In this document: in pieces, positions 16,758-30,700 of the stretch
How the letters are laid out: each line of letters starts with the position of its first letter
How positions within the stretch are numbered: position 1 is the stretch's first letter
Assembly: GCF_039545795.1 (NCBI RefSeq)
Contig: NZ_CP154260.1
Span: forward strand, 1,679,001 to 1,743,000
DNA from: Chitinophaga niabensis
Lineage (GTDB): Bacteria; Bacteroidota; Bacteroidia; Chitinophagales; Chitinophagaceae
DNA: 64,000 nucleotides
Direction: 5' to 3'
Made by a program: the position numbers and the translations under genes
Notes under the pieces: generated by a model
Seen by the model: the letters and a program-made list of their open reading frames with translations, nothing else
Told to the model about the DNA's origin: nothing
Databases searched by the model: none

Positions 16758-18323
16758 ATGAAAAAGCACAACCAGCATCTAATGCTCTCAGGAATGTTAT
16801 GTCTATCCGGCATTTTTGGAGCTTGCAGGCGGGAGATCACGCCTGCAGACACAGCAGCACCCCGTACAGACACGTTTATGACCGCACCCAGCAGCAACGC
16901 TTACAATGTAAATGTGATCTATTTCGTTCCCTCCGATGGGGATACCATCGTTAATTACCGCGCAAGGCTGAATGGCGTATTGCGGCACGGACAGGCCTTC
17001 TATAACAAATGGATGAGTTACCATGGATTTGGTGACCGCACCTTTGGTCTTACAAGCGATAGTTCCGGCCGGGTAAAAGTGATTGTAGTAAGGGGCAACC
17101 TTACCAAAGATCAATACCCTTATGAAGGCGGAGGCAATAAAGTGATCACGGAAATGAATACCTGGTTTGCCGCACATCCTACGGAGAAAAGCAGTGAACA
17201 CACTTTGGTAATTATGCCCGCCAGTACCTATGCGCCGGACGGAGATCCAGGTGGTGTACCTTTTTATGGCCTTGGCCGCTGGTGTTTTGCGCTGGATTAT
17301 GCAGAAATGGATACCAGTTACCTGGGGCAGAATAGCACCCTCGGTAACAGGGCCACCAAATGGATCGGTGGCCTGATGCATGAACTCGGGCATGGTATTA
17401 ACCTGCCGCACAATAAAGAAAAAGTATCTGAGGGCGCTAACCCTGCCATGGGTACAGCACTTATGGGGAGTGGTAACTATACCTATGGTAAAACAGCTAC
17501 CTTCCTCACTAAAGCCAGCGCAGCCATCCTCAATAACTGCCAGGTATTCCGCGCTGCCACGGCAACAGACATCTATGGCGGCGGCAGTGCTACCATCAAC
17601 ACGCTCAAGGCCAGCTACAGCAGTGGTAACATCAACCTGAAAGTAAAATACACTGCTACAAAAACAGTGAACAACATAATTATCTATCACGACAGAGAAG
17701 ATGGTGCAGATTATGATGCTGTAGCATGGACGGCGGTACCAGCAGGGGACAGCATACAGCTCAGTATGCCAATCAGCGAGATCCAGAATAAAACAAATAA
17801 TTACAAACTGCGCATCCGTTTCCTGTTCACCAATGGTTCCAGCGCAGAGAAATCGTATTCCTATTCTTACAGCGGAGGATTGCCTGTATTGGATATAGAT
17901 ACAAAAGATGAACTCAGCAAAACCGGCTGGACCATCAATTACGTGAATAGCCAGGAGAATGACGGCCCTGCCGCTAATCTGCTCGATAATAATCCTTCCA
18001 CAGTATGGCACACACAATGGAAGAGCACACAGCCCGCACATCCGCATACAGTGATTGTGGATATGCAGTCTTCCAAAAACATAGCAGGTCTTTCATTCCT
18101 GCAAAGGGAAAACCTGAATGGCTCTTTAAAGGATATCACCATACACACAAGTGCTGATAACATCACTTACACTTCCCAGGGTTCGCACACCCTGCAGAAC
18201 GTTAATACCATACAGTATAAGACATTTGCATCGGCGGTTAGCTGCCGGTATATCAAGATCGTAACGGCTTCGAATTACTCCGGCTCTCATTATGCAGTGC
18301 TGGCGGAGTTGGGGGCTTTTTAA
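16758..18323 (+). CDS. Lipoprotein zinc metalloprotease with F5/8 type C domain
   Basis: A 521-residue lipoprotein with a signal ending at Cys23. Residues 208-218 read HELGHGINLPH, giving the HExxHxxxxxH zinc spacing of metzincins (His208, Glu209, His212, His218), and ALMGSG around Met236 could be the Met-turn. A beta-rich region covers about 285-370. The C-terminal ~135 residues (about 385-521) resemble a discoidin / F5/8 type C carbohydrate-binding domain (NLLDNNPSTVWHTQW, RYIKIV). It is probably tethered at the outer membrane and cleaves a glycoprotein or a host or matrix protein. It is monocistronic, with its own terminator, and lies 463 nt ahead of the giant adhesin gene. Confidence 0.87.
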   Translation: MKKHNQHLMLSGMLCLSGIFGACRREITPADTAAPRTDTFMTAPSSNAYNVNVIYFVPSDGDTIVNYRARLNGVLRHGQAFYNKWMSYHGFGDRTFGLTSDSSGRVKVIVVRGNLTKDQYPYEGGGNKVITEMNTWFAAHPTEKSSEHTLVIMPASTYAPDGDPGGVPFYGLGRWCFALDYAEMDTSYLGQNSTLGNRATKWIGGLMHELGHGINLPHNKEKVSEGANPAMGTALMGSGNYTYGKTATFLTKASAAILNNCQVFRAATATDIYGGGSATINTLKASYSSGNINLKVKYTATKTVNNIIIYHDREDGADYDAVAWTAVPAGDSIQLSMPISEIQNKTNNYKLRIRFLFTNGSSAEKSYSYSYSGGLPVLDIDTKDELSKTGWTINYVNSQENDGPAANLLDNNPSTVWHTQWKSTQPAHPHTVIVDMQSSKNIAGLSFLQRENLNGSLKDITIHTSADNITYTSQGSHTLQNVNTIQYKTFASAVSCRYIKIVTASNYSGSHYAVLAELGAF

Positions 18324-18330
18324 TCTAAGT

Positions 18331-18366
18331 GAAAAGAGCACCGGGAACAGTGCTCTTTTCATTTTA
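18331..18366 (+). terminator. Rho-independent terminator after the metalloprotease gene
   Basis: GAAAAGAGCAC (18331-18341) pairs perfectly with GTGCTCTTTTC (18350-18360) over an 8-nt loop, with ATTTTAA following. It lies 7 nt after the stop codon and separates this gene from the giant gene. Confidence 0.88.
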
Positions 18367-18626
18367 AAACAGGTTATGGTAATTAAGCACACTTGCTGGA
18401 TGTAGAATAACTACTACAAGTATTTCGGAATAGTTTGACAACAAGATATTGCCTGCTTTCCTTCCTTTGCATAAGACAGTAATTTCGAGAACTATTATCT
18501 GAGGTTAACCAATCCGTATTTTTTATTTTAACCAGGTCCATATGAATAATTTTACACTCCTTCCGCTACATGGAGATTTTGTAGCATTTACTCTATCACC
18601 ATTTAATAATTTTTTTTCAGCACAAC

Positions 18627-18657
18627 ATTGTAGCTTTTACAGCTGTTATGATCTTTG
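18627..18657 (+). promoter_or_regulatory. Candidate promoter of the giant adhesin cluster
   Basis: ATTG (18627-18630), 19 nt, then GATCTTTG (18650-18657). This differs from the Bacteroidota consensus TTTG-N19-TAnnTTTG by one base in each box (A for T, G for T). Spacing and position are right; strength is unknown. Confidence 0.4.
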
Positions 18658-18786
18658 CGTCTAACCGAGAATGTGATTAATTATACCTTATTGTATTAAA
18701 ACAGGTCCTGTAAGAAACCCTGTTTCCGGCTGCTGATGATAATAGCAGGCCGGGCGGAATCTCTTTACCCAAGATAACTATATACC

Positions 18787-21700
18787 ATGTCCTTGAACAC
18801 TATCCTGAACCGGAGCCCCAGGTTTGTCAGCAAACGTTGCAAACGCTTATTCCTATTACTGCTTGGCATTATTATGGCCGGCACTTCCTTTGCAAATAAT
18901 TTCCCGGTAACCAATACGAATGATGCCGGGCCTGGTTCGCTAAGGCAGGCTATCCTGGATGCAAACGCTGCAGGCTCCGGGCCACACGCTGTGGTGTTCA
19001 ATGTGCATGGACAGATCACTATTTTAACTTCTTTGCCTACCATTACGGCAAAAAAACTGACCATAGACGGACAGAACAGGATCACCATCAATTCTACGGG
19101 TGGCAACGGAATAGTCAATCCCTTTGTGATTAATGCGGATAGTGTAACTGTCCGCAATTTCACGTTAACCAATAACGGGGACCGTGATTTTGATATACTT
19201 GCCAATACTACAGGCGTTACCATAGAAAATATAGTGGCATACAGTACGGTGGGTAATTTCCTGAATAATGTGGTATATGTGACAGGTGCATCCACAAACC
19301 TGACGATCAGGAATATTACATCTTCAGATATGGAACCATGCAGTGGAGCTGCGAACGGAAGGGCTTTTAACTTTACAGGAGGAGTGCAGACCAACCTTGT
19401 AATGGATAATATAAACATCCGGTCTGCCAACAATGCAAGAGGTTGCGAGGCGATTGTTTTCCGTGATGCATCTGTAAATGGCTGGACTTTAACTAATAGT
19501 AATATCAGCGGTGTTGTTCACGCTATAGTACTGGATAATACCGGTGGCGCCGTAGAAACAGCCAATAATGTTTTACTGAGGAACATATCTGTAGACTCTT
19601 TATACGGTGGTGGCTCTTTAGGTTTTTATTCAGATTTTGTCAATACCAACATCCAGATCAAAAGCACAGAGATTGATATGGATGCGGTTAATACTGATAA
19701 CGATGGAGATTATGCCATCAGGTTCGATAATACCACTAATGATATTACGCTGGATTCCATTAATATAAATGAGGATGATCTTTTCTTCATCTGGTTCAAT
19801 GGTGCAGCCAGCAATATTACGATCGATCATACAACGCTGGAGAACAGGATCCCTGGTATCTATGCGGGTACGATGATACGTTTTGAAAGTACGGTTAACA
19901 CGCTCAATATCAGTAATACAGTGCTGAATGGTGATAAACCGGGCACAACCGATGATTCTGACTATGGCATCTCATTTGCCGGGGCAGCTACGAACGTGAT
20001 GCTGGACCATCTCACCTTCAACGAATTTGACGGAGATGGTGTTTCTGTAAACGCGTCCGCAACCGGCTTCACCCTGCAGAATGCTGCATTCACCAACAAC
20101 GTTGATGGTATTGAGTTTGCCGGCGACTTTGCGCGCAATAATGTAGATATCATAAATTCTTCTTTCAGGAATAATACAAGATCAGGCATTTTAGTGAATG
20201 GAGCGAACGCGGTTACTGATGTGGACCTGGCAGGAGATACCCTGGTGAATAATACCAGTCATGCTGTTTGGTTTTACGGAGGCGCTGGTATTACAGATGC
20301 ACAGGTTAGCGGTTGCGTGATCTATAATAATGGCGGTGCAGGTATTAATAACGATGCGCCCAACAAGGTACTCATTACCAATAACTCCATTTATAATAAT
20401 ACCGGTTTTGGAATTGCCAATCCCACGGGCAACTGTGCTTATACTGCCGCCGCCGGGCGCACCCCGGTGCTGGTGTCCTCAGCATCGTTGGGAGGAGGGC
20501 AGTACCAGTTGCAGATAACGATCCCTAATATAACGGCTGGTGCACAATACACCGTAGACATTTATGCCAACGATCCCGCTACGAACAAAACGAGCGGGCA
20601 ATATTTTGTTACGTCCTTAACAGGACTGAGTGCAGGCACATCTACTCAAACGATCACCTATAACGCCGGACCGGGCATTACCGGGCTTGGTTCCTGGACG
20701 GCTACGCTGCGCATACCTGCCAATAACTGTGGTACTTCTGAATTCGGGAACAGCATACCTATGAGTATAGTGGGCCCTGCTTGTGTGAACAGTGCAGTTG
20801 TTGCGTGGTACCGGGCGGATCAGGCGGTGAATGGCATAAACTGGGGTGATATTTCCGGCCACGCCAATCACATGACGGTCGTGGGTGACCCGGATGGGAC
20901 TACCCACCTCGTAAACTTCAACCCCGCTATTTATTACGATGGCAACGATGCGCACCGTGTACCTGCCAGCGCTGCAGAGAACAGCGCATATACCTTAATG
21001 GGTATGGCTGAGTTGGAAGGTACCCAGAACGGTCGTGTGTTTACCAGCTCTACCGGCAATAAGTTATTTGGCTGGCATGCTAACATGGAGAACCGGCTTT
21101 TCGTGGAAGCCTGGTTAAATACCGGTAATGCGGTCACTGCCAGGAGCAAATTGTATTCCTATGAAAGAACCAATACCGGGGCTTATGAGTTCCGTGGAAA
21201 CGGCGCTGCATTGAAAACCGGCGCCACTTCGGATGCAGGCGTATGGACCCTGGATGTGGGCGGTGCTTTTAACGGTGAGTTTTCGAAGGTACTGGTACCG
21301 GAAGTATTTATCTTCGGCCGCGACCTTACACCGCTGGAAATGCAGCGGGTAGAATCCTACATGGCGCTGAAATATGGCATCACCCTCAATAACGGCGCAA
21401 CAGATTACCTGGCCAGCGATGGCACAACATTAATGTGGACAGCCGCATCTAATACCGGCTATGGCAAACGCATCACAGGTATAGGTCGGGATGACTGTGC
21501 GCAGGTTTTCCAGAAACAATCGCTGAGCCAGGATACAGGTATCGTAACGATTGCACTGGGAAATACAATCGCCGTTTCCAACGCCGCGAATGCCAATTCA
21601 TTCACAACAGATAAGACCTTTTTGGTTTTTAGCGATAATGACGGTACCACCAATTATTTCACAGCAGTAACCGGAACAAACGTAACCCATCGCATGGGCC

Positions 21701-24700
21701 GCGTCTGGAAGGTACAGAAAAGCGCCGCCTGGGATAATAATCAGCAGGTAACACTGAAACTGGAAGGCGGAACGGAAAATAATTACCTGCTGATCAGCAC
21801 GGATGGTGCTTTTGGCACGCTTACACGTGAACTACGCTTAACAGGTGCAGGCACTGTAACGCTTTCCAGCGCTGACCTTACAGACGGCGCCTATTTCACT
21901 TTTGGCCAGGAGCAAAAAGCTCCGGGCGGTGTGGCCACTAACCTGCAATCATGGGTGAAGGCTGATGCCGGTGTAAATGTTGCGGGTGGTAAAGCTACCA
22001 AATGGACGGACCAGGCAGCCGTGCAAAGAGAATGGCTGCCAGCCAACACCATTCCCCTCTCCTGGGAAAAGGGTGCTATTAACTATAATCCAGGTGTTAA
22101 TTTCCTTAACGATAACTGGTTCCAAGTAAACAAATTCACGGAGGGGCTAACGCAGGGAGAAATATTCTCCGTGCAGTTTTCCAACCTGGCATCTACTTCA
22201 ACGATAGCCAGCTTCCCGTTTGAATTTGGAGGAGATCCTACCACGCTTGCACTTACCTATTATCATTTAAATAACGCAAACCATTACACGCACTTTGGTA
22301 CGGACACCCGGCGGAACTTTCCTTTGGGCACGCTCAATATGCAGCTCCCCCACCTGTTAAATAACTGGAGTGCGCCAGGAAACTGGGCGCTCAACTTTGA
22401 CGGGAAAACAGTAGGCAGCAGTGCTGCGTTTGCTGTTAGTTTTTCGCGGGGAGGAGCCTTTAATACGGCCATTGGCGCAGGACATAGTTCTATTTTCCAT
22501 GGCCGCATTTCAGAAGTGATCTTTTATGACAGGCGGCTCAATGATAACGAGCGCCTGCAGGTGAACAGTTACCTGGCCCTGAAATATGGATTAACACTGA
22601 AGACTGCTGCAGGTGCCCTGAGTGACTACCTGACCAGCAATGGCAGCACTACCATGTGGACTGCTTCCAAAAACGCCGGTTATGGGGAACGTATCACCGG
22701 TATTGGAAGAGATGAGAACGGTTCTTTGTTCCAGAAGCAAAGCCGCTCACAATTGGATGGCGCCAATGTACACCTTGCTATAGGTAATGTGCTGGCCGCT
22801 TCCAATGGAGAAAACAGCAACACCATAGCTAATGATCTTTCTTTCTTCACGTTTAGCGATAACGGGCAGGCAGCTGCTTTTAACACCCCGGTTACAGGTC
22901 TGGGTGCTGTTACCCTGCGCATGCCACGCATTTATAAAATTGACAGAACAAACTGGGCTAAGAGTAATATAACCCTGAAACTGGAGGGAGGAAACATCAC
23001 GAACTACCTGCTTGTGAGTAATGATGCCACCTTTGGAACAGGAGATGTGACTTATGCACTGGATGTGGCAGGACAGGTAACGCTGGACAGCGACCTCTTG
23101 CCGGATGGCACGTATTTTACTTTTGGAAATACACAACGTGGCCCGGCAGGCATAGCGTCTGGCCTGGAAGTATGGGCCCGTGCAGATTCCGGCATTGTAG
23201 GCACAGCCGCAAATGTAACAGGATGGACGGATCAGGCCCCCTCAGGCCGTTTATGGGCAAAGGTGAATGCTACTGCGCTTCCTTTGAATGCCGCGCGAAT
23301 CAATTTCAACCCGGCCCTCAGCTTTGGCGCTGCTACCTACTTCTCGTTGCCAGAGTTTGCGAATACTTTTACGGCAGGTGAAGTGTTTTCAGTTCAGTTG
23401 TCCAATCTGGATAATACTGCTGCCGTTTCACATTATCCTTTTGAGTTTGGAGGTACTTATGCCGGCGCTCAGGCTGTATACACCTGGAGCAACAACAATC
23501 ATTATTCCTATTTTGGCTCTAATACTGCGAAGAGGAATTTTGCTTACCCGGCTACAGTAAATGTACGTAACCCGCATCTGCTGAATACCTGGAGTGCGGC
23601 CAACGACTGGGCTGCAGGTATTGACGGTAGTATGCTTGCAACTGCCAACGTTAATGCTGTGAGTTTCCTCTCACCTGCAGGCGGTAAGGATTATCTCGGG
23701 GCAGGTCATAACAGCGTTTTTAACGGGGATATATCTGAAATAATACTTTACTCCAGGAAGCTGAGCAGTCTTGAACGCCAGCAGGTAAACTCCTATATGG
23801 CCCTTAAATATGGCCTTACACTTGGTATTGGCACGCCTGTGGACTACCTGGCCAGCAATGGCAGCACTAAAATGTGGGATGCTGCAGTTAACGGCGCCTA
23901 TGCCAAACATATCACCGGCATTGGCCGTGACGACAGAGGCATGTTGTATCAGAAACAATCGCTGAGTGCGGATACCGGTATTGTTACCATAGCTGCAGGC
24001 ACAACTGTTGCCGCTACCAACAAAGCTAATACAACTACTATTACCAACGATCTTTCCTTCCTCACCTTCGGCGATGATGGCGGGGCTACTACATATCTTA
24101 CCCCGGTTACGGGTATTACGGGCATTAGCAACCGTATGGCCCGCATTTTTAAAGCACAGAAAACTAACTGGACAGATCAGGATGTTACGTTTAAATTATC
24201 TGGCGGCAATGCGCAAACCTATCTGCTGGTGAGCGCTGACGCAACCTTTGGCGCAGGTGATGCTACTTATGCATTGAATGCAGACGGCGCCGTTACTGTT
24301 AATAGCAGTTTAGTGGCTAATGGTTCCTACTTTACTTTTGCCAGGATGATAAAAGGACCGAATGGAGTAAGCGATGGTGTTACATTCTGGTTACGTGCTG
24401 ATGACGGCATTTCTAATGGCAGCCAGTGGAATGACTTTAGTAACTTCGGCAATAACGCATTACAAAGTGTGGTGAGCAGCCAGCCAATCACGGATGCGCG
24501 TGGCCTGAACTTCAACTATAGCTTTGTATTAGATGGCACGGACGACTTTTTGGATATTACTACAGCCCGCGTAGACCCTTCTACTTCTACTCTTTTTGCC
24601 GTTGCCAGCGGCTCGGGATATAATACACCGAGAGAGCTGATAGGCAGTGGCGCGGTAGGTGGTTCCCAGGGAATGGAATTCCGGCTGGATGTGGGCAGGA

Positions 24701-27700
24701 TGACTTACCTGGAAAATGCAGCACAGGTTTTAGGTGCAACTGGCCTTAAAACTCACCTGCCTGGCAGACCCTATGTTTTTAGTGTTACTCAGACAAATGC
24801 AACCAATGGAATCCGCCTGTTTCAAAACTATGCTTTTGATAACCAGGGCACCTCGGCTTTAGCCCCAACTACCACCAATCTTGTTTCCATAGGCTCCCGT
24901 ACTACTGCCGGCAGGGGACTCTTCTGGCAGGGTAACATCGGTGAAGCGATTGTTTATAACCGCGTATTGTCTGATGCAGAACGCCAGTCAGTAGAATCAT
25001 ACCTGTCCCTCAAATACGGTATTACGATGAACGCCGGAGCCACGAATTATCTGGCTACGGACGGTTCTCCTTACTGGACGGCAGACGCTACTTATAAAAA
25101 CCGCGTTACAGGTATCGGCCGTGATGATGCAACCAGCCTGAACACCAAACAATCCCTGAGCGTAGATACAGGGTTTGTTACATTGGCGCTTGGCAGCAGT
25201 ATAGCGCTCACCAATGAATTGAACACCAATACTATTACCAACGACAAATCATTCTTTGTATTTGCGGATAACGGACTGTCTGCCACATCTTATTCAGCTA
25301 CAGTAAGCGGTACCAATGTTACCCGCCGCCTGACCCGTATATGGAAAGTGGATAAAACCAATTGGACGGATCAGCTTATTACCCTGAAAGCAAATGCCAC
25401 AGGTACTTCTGTATCCCTGCTTATTAGTACGGACCCTACTTTTGCTACTATTGACCAGGAACTTCCCTTGAATACAGATAAGTCAGTAACACTGAACAGC
25501 AGCCTGATGCCAGATGGTGTTTACTTTACTTTTGGCGCCCCTGTTAAATATCCGGGTGGTGTAAGCAGCGGTACACTGATATGGTTGCGTGCCGATATAG
25601 CAACTTCAGCCACTGCAGACAATACACCAATAAGCAGCTGGAACGATTATAGCCCCAACATGAATAACCTGGTGCAGGCTACACCAGCCAGTCAACCATT
25701 GTATTTGAATAACGCAGGCAGCAATATGAACTTTAACCCTGTGGTGAGGTTTAATGGCGCTCCTCATTCTATGACAGGTGCCTCGTTCCTGAAAACAGGC
25801 TCTTATACCGCTGCTAACGCCTTCTTTGCAGCCAGTCAGACCACTCCTGTTAACACCGTTATTTTTACGGAACAAGCGGGTACAGGCACACAGTTTACGC
25901 TGCATGCCACCTGGGGCGATAATGTTGTTTACTGGGATGCTCCTTATATCAGTAACCGTCTCACTTACAACGCAGGAAATATTAATAACCAGGTTATTCT
26001 CTGGACTGCAACCAACGATATTAGCCTTGCTGCCGGCAAGCAGGCCATTTACAGGAATGGCTTAAGTGTGGCCACCGGTAATAATACCAGTACATTTACC
26101 GGTAACAATGCTATTTTCCAGTTGGGTGCCAATGCCGCATCCTACAATGGCCGTATGGGCGACCTGATCGTTTATGCCAATGCGCTTACGTTAAATGAGC
26201 AGCAGCGTGTGAATACCTACATGGCCATTAAGTACGGCATTACGCTTAACAACGGAGCTACGGATTACCTGGCTACCGATGGCAGCACAGTATGGAGCGC
26301 AACAGCCAACAGTGCTTACAAGAATAACATTGCCGGCATAGGTCGCGATGATGCGGAAGACCTGTTGCAAAAACAGAGCCGCAGCATAAATACAGGTACG
26401 CAGATAGCCATAGGGTTAGGTAATCTGGCTGAAACAAATACTCTGAATACCAACACTTTTGCAGCTGATAAAACTTACATGGTGTGGAGTGATGATGGTG
26501 CTTCCCCGCTCTTTAAAACTCCGCTCACAGGCCATGCAGTAGCGAACTACCGCATGACAAGGATCTGGAAAGTACAGGAAAGCGGCACCGTAGGTAATGT
26601 ACAAATTGCAGTGCCATTTGATGCGTTACCCAATGCAAAAGAAACTTACCTGATCATCAGCAACGATGCTACCCTGGATGGAACAGATCAGTTCCTCCAA
26701 TTAACCGAAACCACCCTGAATGGAGTAAAACACTACGCTGCCACTGTTGACCTCGTTAACGGGCAGTTCTTCAGCTTTGGATCTTCTATAAAAGCTCCTG
26801 GCGGCGTAGTGGGCACTTCACTTTGGTTGCGGGCCGATGAAGGTACATCCGGCACAACAGATAATACTGCTCTCAATGGCTGGACGGATTATGCTTCCGA
26901 CCTGAATAATGCAGTACAGACTACACCGGCTAATCAGCCGCTGTATGCGAATAATTTAACCGATAATGTCAACTTTAACCCAGTTGTAAAATTCAATGGT
27001 ACAGGCCATCGCATGATACTCGATGGCACCAGGCTGCCCCTGGGCACCAGTGCAAGAACTGTCTTTGCAATGACTGCCAACGCCACAATCGCTAACCGCG
27101 GCGTGATCAGCTGGGGTAGCCATGTTGCAGCCTCTGTTGGCACCCGTTATAGTATGGAAATTGGCGGCGGCCAGCGTTCTGTAGAGGTTTCCAATGGTCG
27201 GTACGGTAATACAGGAGGCAATACCACGCTTCCGGGCATTACAATGTTTAGTAACGCTGCCGGCACCACGCCGTCTGCGACGCAGATAAGGATCAATGGC
27301 ACCGCAGCAGCAAATGCATTTATAGCGGTAGGTAATCCTGCGATTAACACAACCTCCGAAGCAGTAGCCTACTTAGGCGATAATACAGTTAATAGTGGCG
27401 TTCTGCCTTTCAGCGGCTCGTTAGGTGAAACCATTGTGTATGGCAATACACTTACTCCAGTTGAACAGCAAAGGGTGGAAAGTTACCTGGCCATCAAATA
27501 CGGCCTTACGCTGAACAACGGCACTACAGACTACCTTGCTACTGACGGCACCACCAAAGTATGGGATGCAGCAGCCAATGCAACCCATAAAAATAACATT
27601 GCCGGTATTGGGCGTGATGATGTGGAAGGGCTTGCACAAAAACAATCCCGCAGCATCAATAGTGGCTTCCAGCCTATCATCAGCCTGGTTAGCCTTGCAG

Positions 27701-30700
27701 CGGACAACCTGAGCAATACCAACAACTTTACGGCCGACAAGTCTTACCTGGTTTGGGGTGATGATGGGGCCAGCACGGCTTTCACCACTACCGTTACAGG
27801 GAAACCTGGTATTACTGCGCGCATGGCCAGGATATGGAAAGTGCAGGAGACCGGAACGGTAGGGGATGTGCAGGTTGCCATTCCGGCAACAGACATACCG
27901 GTGAACGTTTCATCGGCTAACATTGTTATCAGCAGCGATGCTGCCATAGATGCAGCTGATCAATATATCCCGCTTTCACAGACCACTATAAATGGTACAA
28001 ATTATTACACTGCTTCCATTGATCTGACCAGCGGCCAGTATTTCACTATTGCCGCATTAGTAACAGCACCGGGTGGTGTTCTGGGTGATGTATTGTGGGT
28101 GAAAGCCAATGCCGGTTTACAGGTAGATGGCAGCAACCAGGTACAGGAATGGATCGATCAAAGTGGTAGCGGCCTTGTTACTACCCAGCTACGCGCTGCG
28201 CATCCTGCCCATACTGATGCCATCGCTACTTCGGCAGATATCGTTCGTGTGCCTGTTGGCATCAACTTCAACCCGACCCTTGATTTCAGCGGGGCATTAG
28301 GTAAATCCCTTAAAGGAAATGCTACTACCAACTGGAACACATCAGCCGACCTGTCTATATTTTCTGTGAATACGCCTGAGAGTGTTGTTCCAAACACCCT
28401 TGCAGGTATTTTCGCCAGCAACGGTAACTGGTTAGCAGCAGGTGGATCCGGCAGGGGGCTAGTGTATACGACCACCAGCAATTTTGGTCTTGACGGTAAC
28501 GGATGCATTTTAGCGCAATCCACCCCTCCTTATGCGGGGCCGATCATCGCCAGGGGTGTTTATGTAAACGCTGCCAATTCACTCAACGGAAGCACCTGGC
28601 TGAACGGTAAGCGAAGCGTCTTCCTCGGCACCGACTGTATACCGGAAGCAGACGGTTCTTTCTTTGAACTGGGCGGCCGTACTACAGCTGACAATACATT
28701 TGACAACCGGATCTTCAATGGTAAGATCCCGGAAGTGATCGTATACAAATCCGCTCTCACACCTGCGCAGGCACAGAAGGTAGAGTCATACCTCGGTGTT
28801 AAATATGGTGTCACGCTGGACCAGGCTACAGCACAGGATTACCTGGCCACCAACGGTTCGGTGATCTGGAACGCTACGGCCAACAACACGTATAAGAACA
28901 ACATTTTTGGTATCGGCCGTGACGATGCGGAAGCGCTTGTGCAGAAACAATCACGCAGTGTACACACCGGCTCTATCCTCACTGCCGGCCTTCGTTCCAT
29001 TGCTGCCAGCAATGAAGACAATGTCAATACTTTCGGTGCGGATATAAGTTATCTCTTATTCGGCAGCAACAGTGCAGCACTCACTGTTATGAGTACAGAT
29101 CTTCCCAAAGCCAGCTGTATCAGCGAACGCCTGACACAGGAATGGAAAGCTCAGCTCACTAACTATGATATCAGCACCCAGCCGCTGCGCCTGCAGTTCG
29201 ACCTGGCCGGCATTACCGTAACAGGTACTGCTGCCGCTGATTTTATCCTGCTGGTAGACCAGGATGGCGATGGTAATTTTGCGACTGGTACAGTGACTCA
29301 GATCCCTGCAACTGATTTCAACGCAGGTGTTGTAGGCTTTGACGGCGTTACCGCACTGACCAACGGCGTGGTGTTCACCCTGGCCACCAGCCATCCGCAA
29401 CGTACCGCGGGCCTGGTAGCAGACAATACCTCCAAAACAGTTTTATCCACTTGTATTGAAAACGGCTGGTTATATTTCATAGATCCAGCTGACATAAATA
29501 AATATATTGCAGCTATTGACCTGAACGGTAATAACCTGGATGTCAGCCAGCTGAACGCGGTAATAGATGTGAGCAGGAACATGACCACCGCACTGGGCAA
29601 AAACAGTGGTACCGATTATGGTACGCAAATGATGCGCAGGCTGGTACAAATCACATATGGAGGTGCGGACCTTACCGCCAATGCAGGCGTAACCCTGCGC
29701 CTCTTCTGGAACCCGGCAGAACGCACTAATGCTGAAACAACTTTATCTGCCACCCGTGGTGTAACCGGCGCACAAAAATGGGCCTGGTTTAAACATGCCG
29801 GCGATATCACCGCCACACTGGCTGACCTCGCACCTGAAGGATTAAGCAATATCACAGAGTTGACACCAACAGCTACCGGCCAGGTAGATGGTGTAGATTA
29901 TGTTGAGTTCAGCGGCATACAGAACTTCTCCACCTTTGGTGGTGTAACCACCGCTAACCAGGTACTGAGTATCCAAAAAACGCAGGACGGTACAGAAGGT
30001 ACACAGGATGGTTCTTTCAGTATCAGCATGCCGGCTAGCGTTATGGCCGCAGAGGACATTACGGTGAACTACACTGTAACCGGCACTGCCGTGAACGGTA
30101 CAGATTACACCAGCTTTACGGGTACTGTTATCTTCCCTACAGGCAGCAATAGTATAACCCTGCCCGTTACTGTTACTGATGACAATGTGATAGAGCTGGC
30201 AGAGAACGTGATCGTTACGCTGAACACTGCTACCGGAAATACCAGCAGCAGCAGCTATACGATCAGTAATACACTGGGCAATGCTACTGTGGTGATTGAA
30301 GATAACGACAGAACTGATCCAGCGAAGATGGTTGTGGCAGTGGCCAACAGCAGCGACGCCATTGAAGCAGGTGCTAACGGCGCCTTCACTATCAGCCTGC
30401 CTTTAAATGTCACTTCCTCTGAAGATGTTACTGTGAACTATACCATTGCCGGTACGGCCACGCCTGGTACAGACCATGGAGTGCTGAGCGGGTCTGTAGT
30501 GATCCCTGCCGGCCAGAACAGTGTGGCAGTGCCAGTTGCAGCGATTGATGATGCGCTGATGGAAAATACGGAAACAGTGATACTCACCGTATCCGGTGGA
30601 ACTTCCACCAGCTTTAACTTCACGCCAAGCCTTACCAATGGTAACGCTACAGTGAACATTACGGATGATGAAAATACACCTGCCAACCGTGTACTGAGCA

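Larger units (their letters stand above)
18324..18786. other. Intergenic region upstream of the giant gene
   Basis: A 463-nt AT-rich spacer holding the metalloprotease terminator at its left end and a candidate promoter at 18627-18657. No credible ORF is present. From the candidate promoter, the giant mRNA would have a 5' leader of about 120 nt. Confidence 0.5.

Noticed and set aside
16803..18047. 414-codon minus-strand ORF opposite the metalloprotease gene
   Set aside because: The plus strand has the zinc motif, lipobox and discoidin-like domain; the minus frame has no domain and an abnormal Cys/Ile-rich composition.
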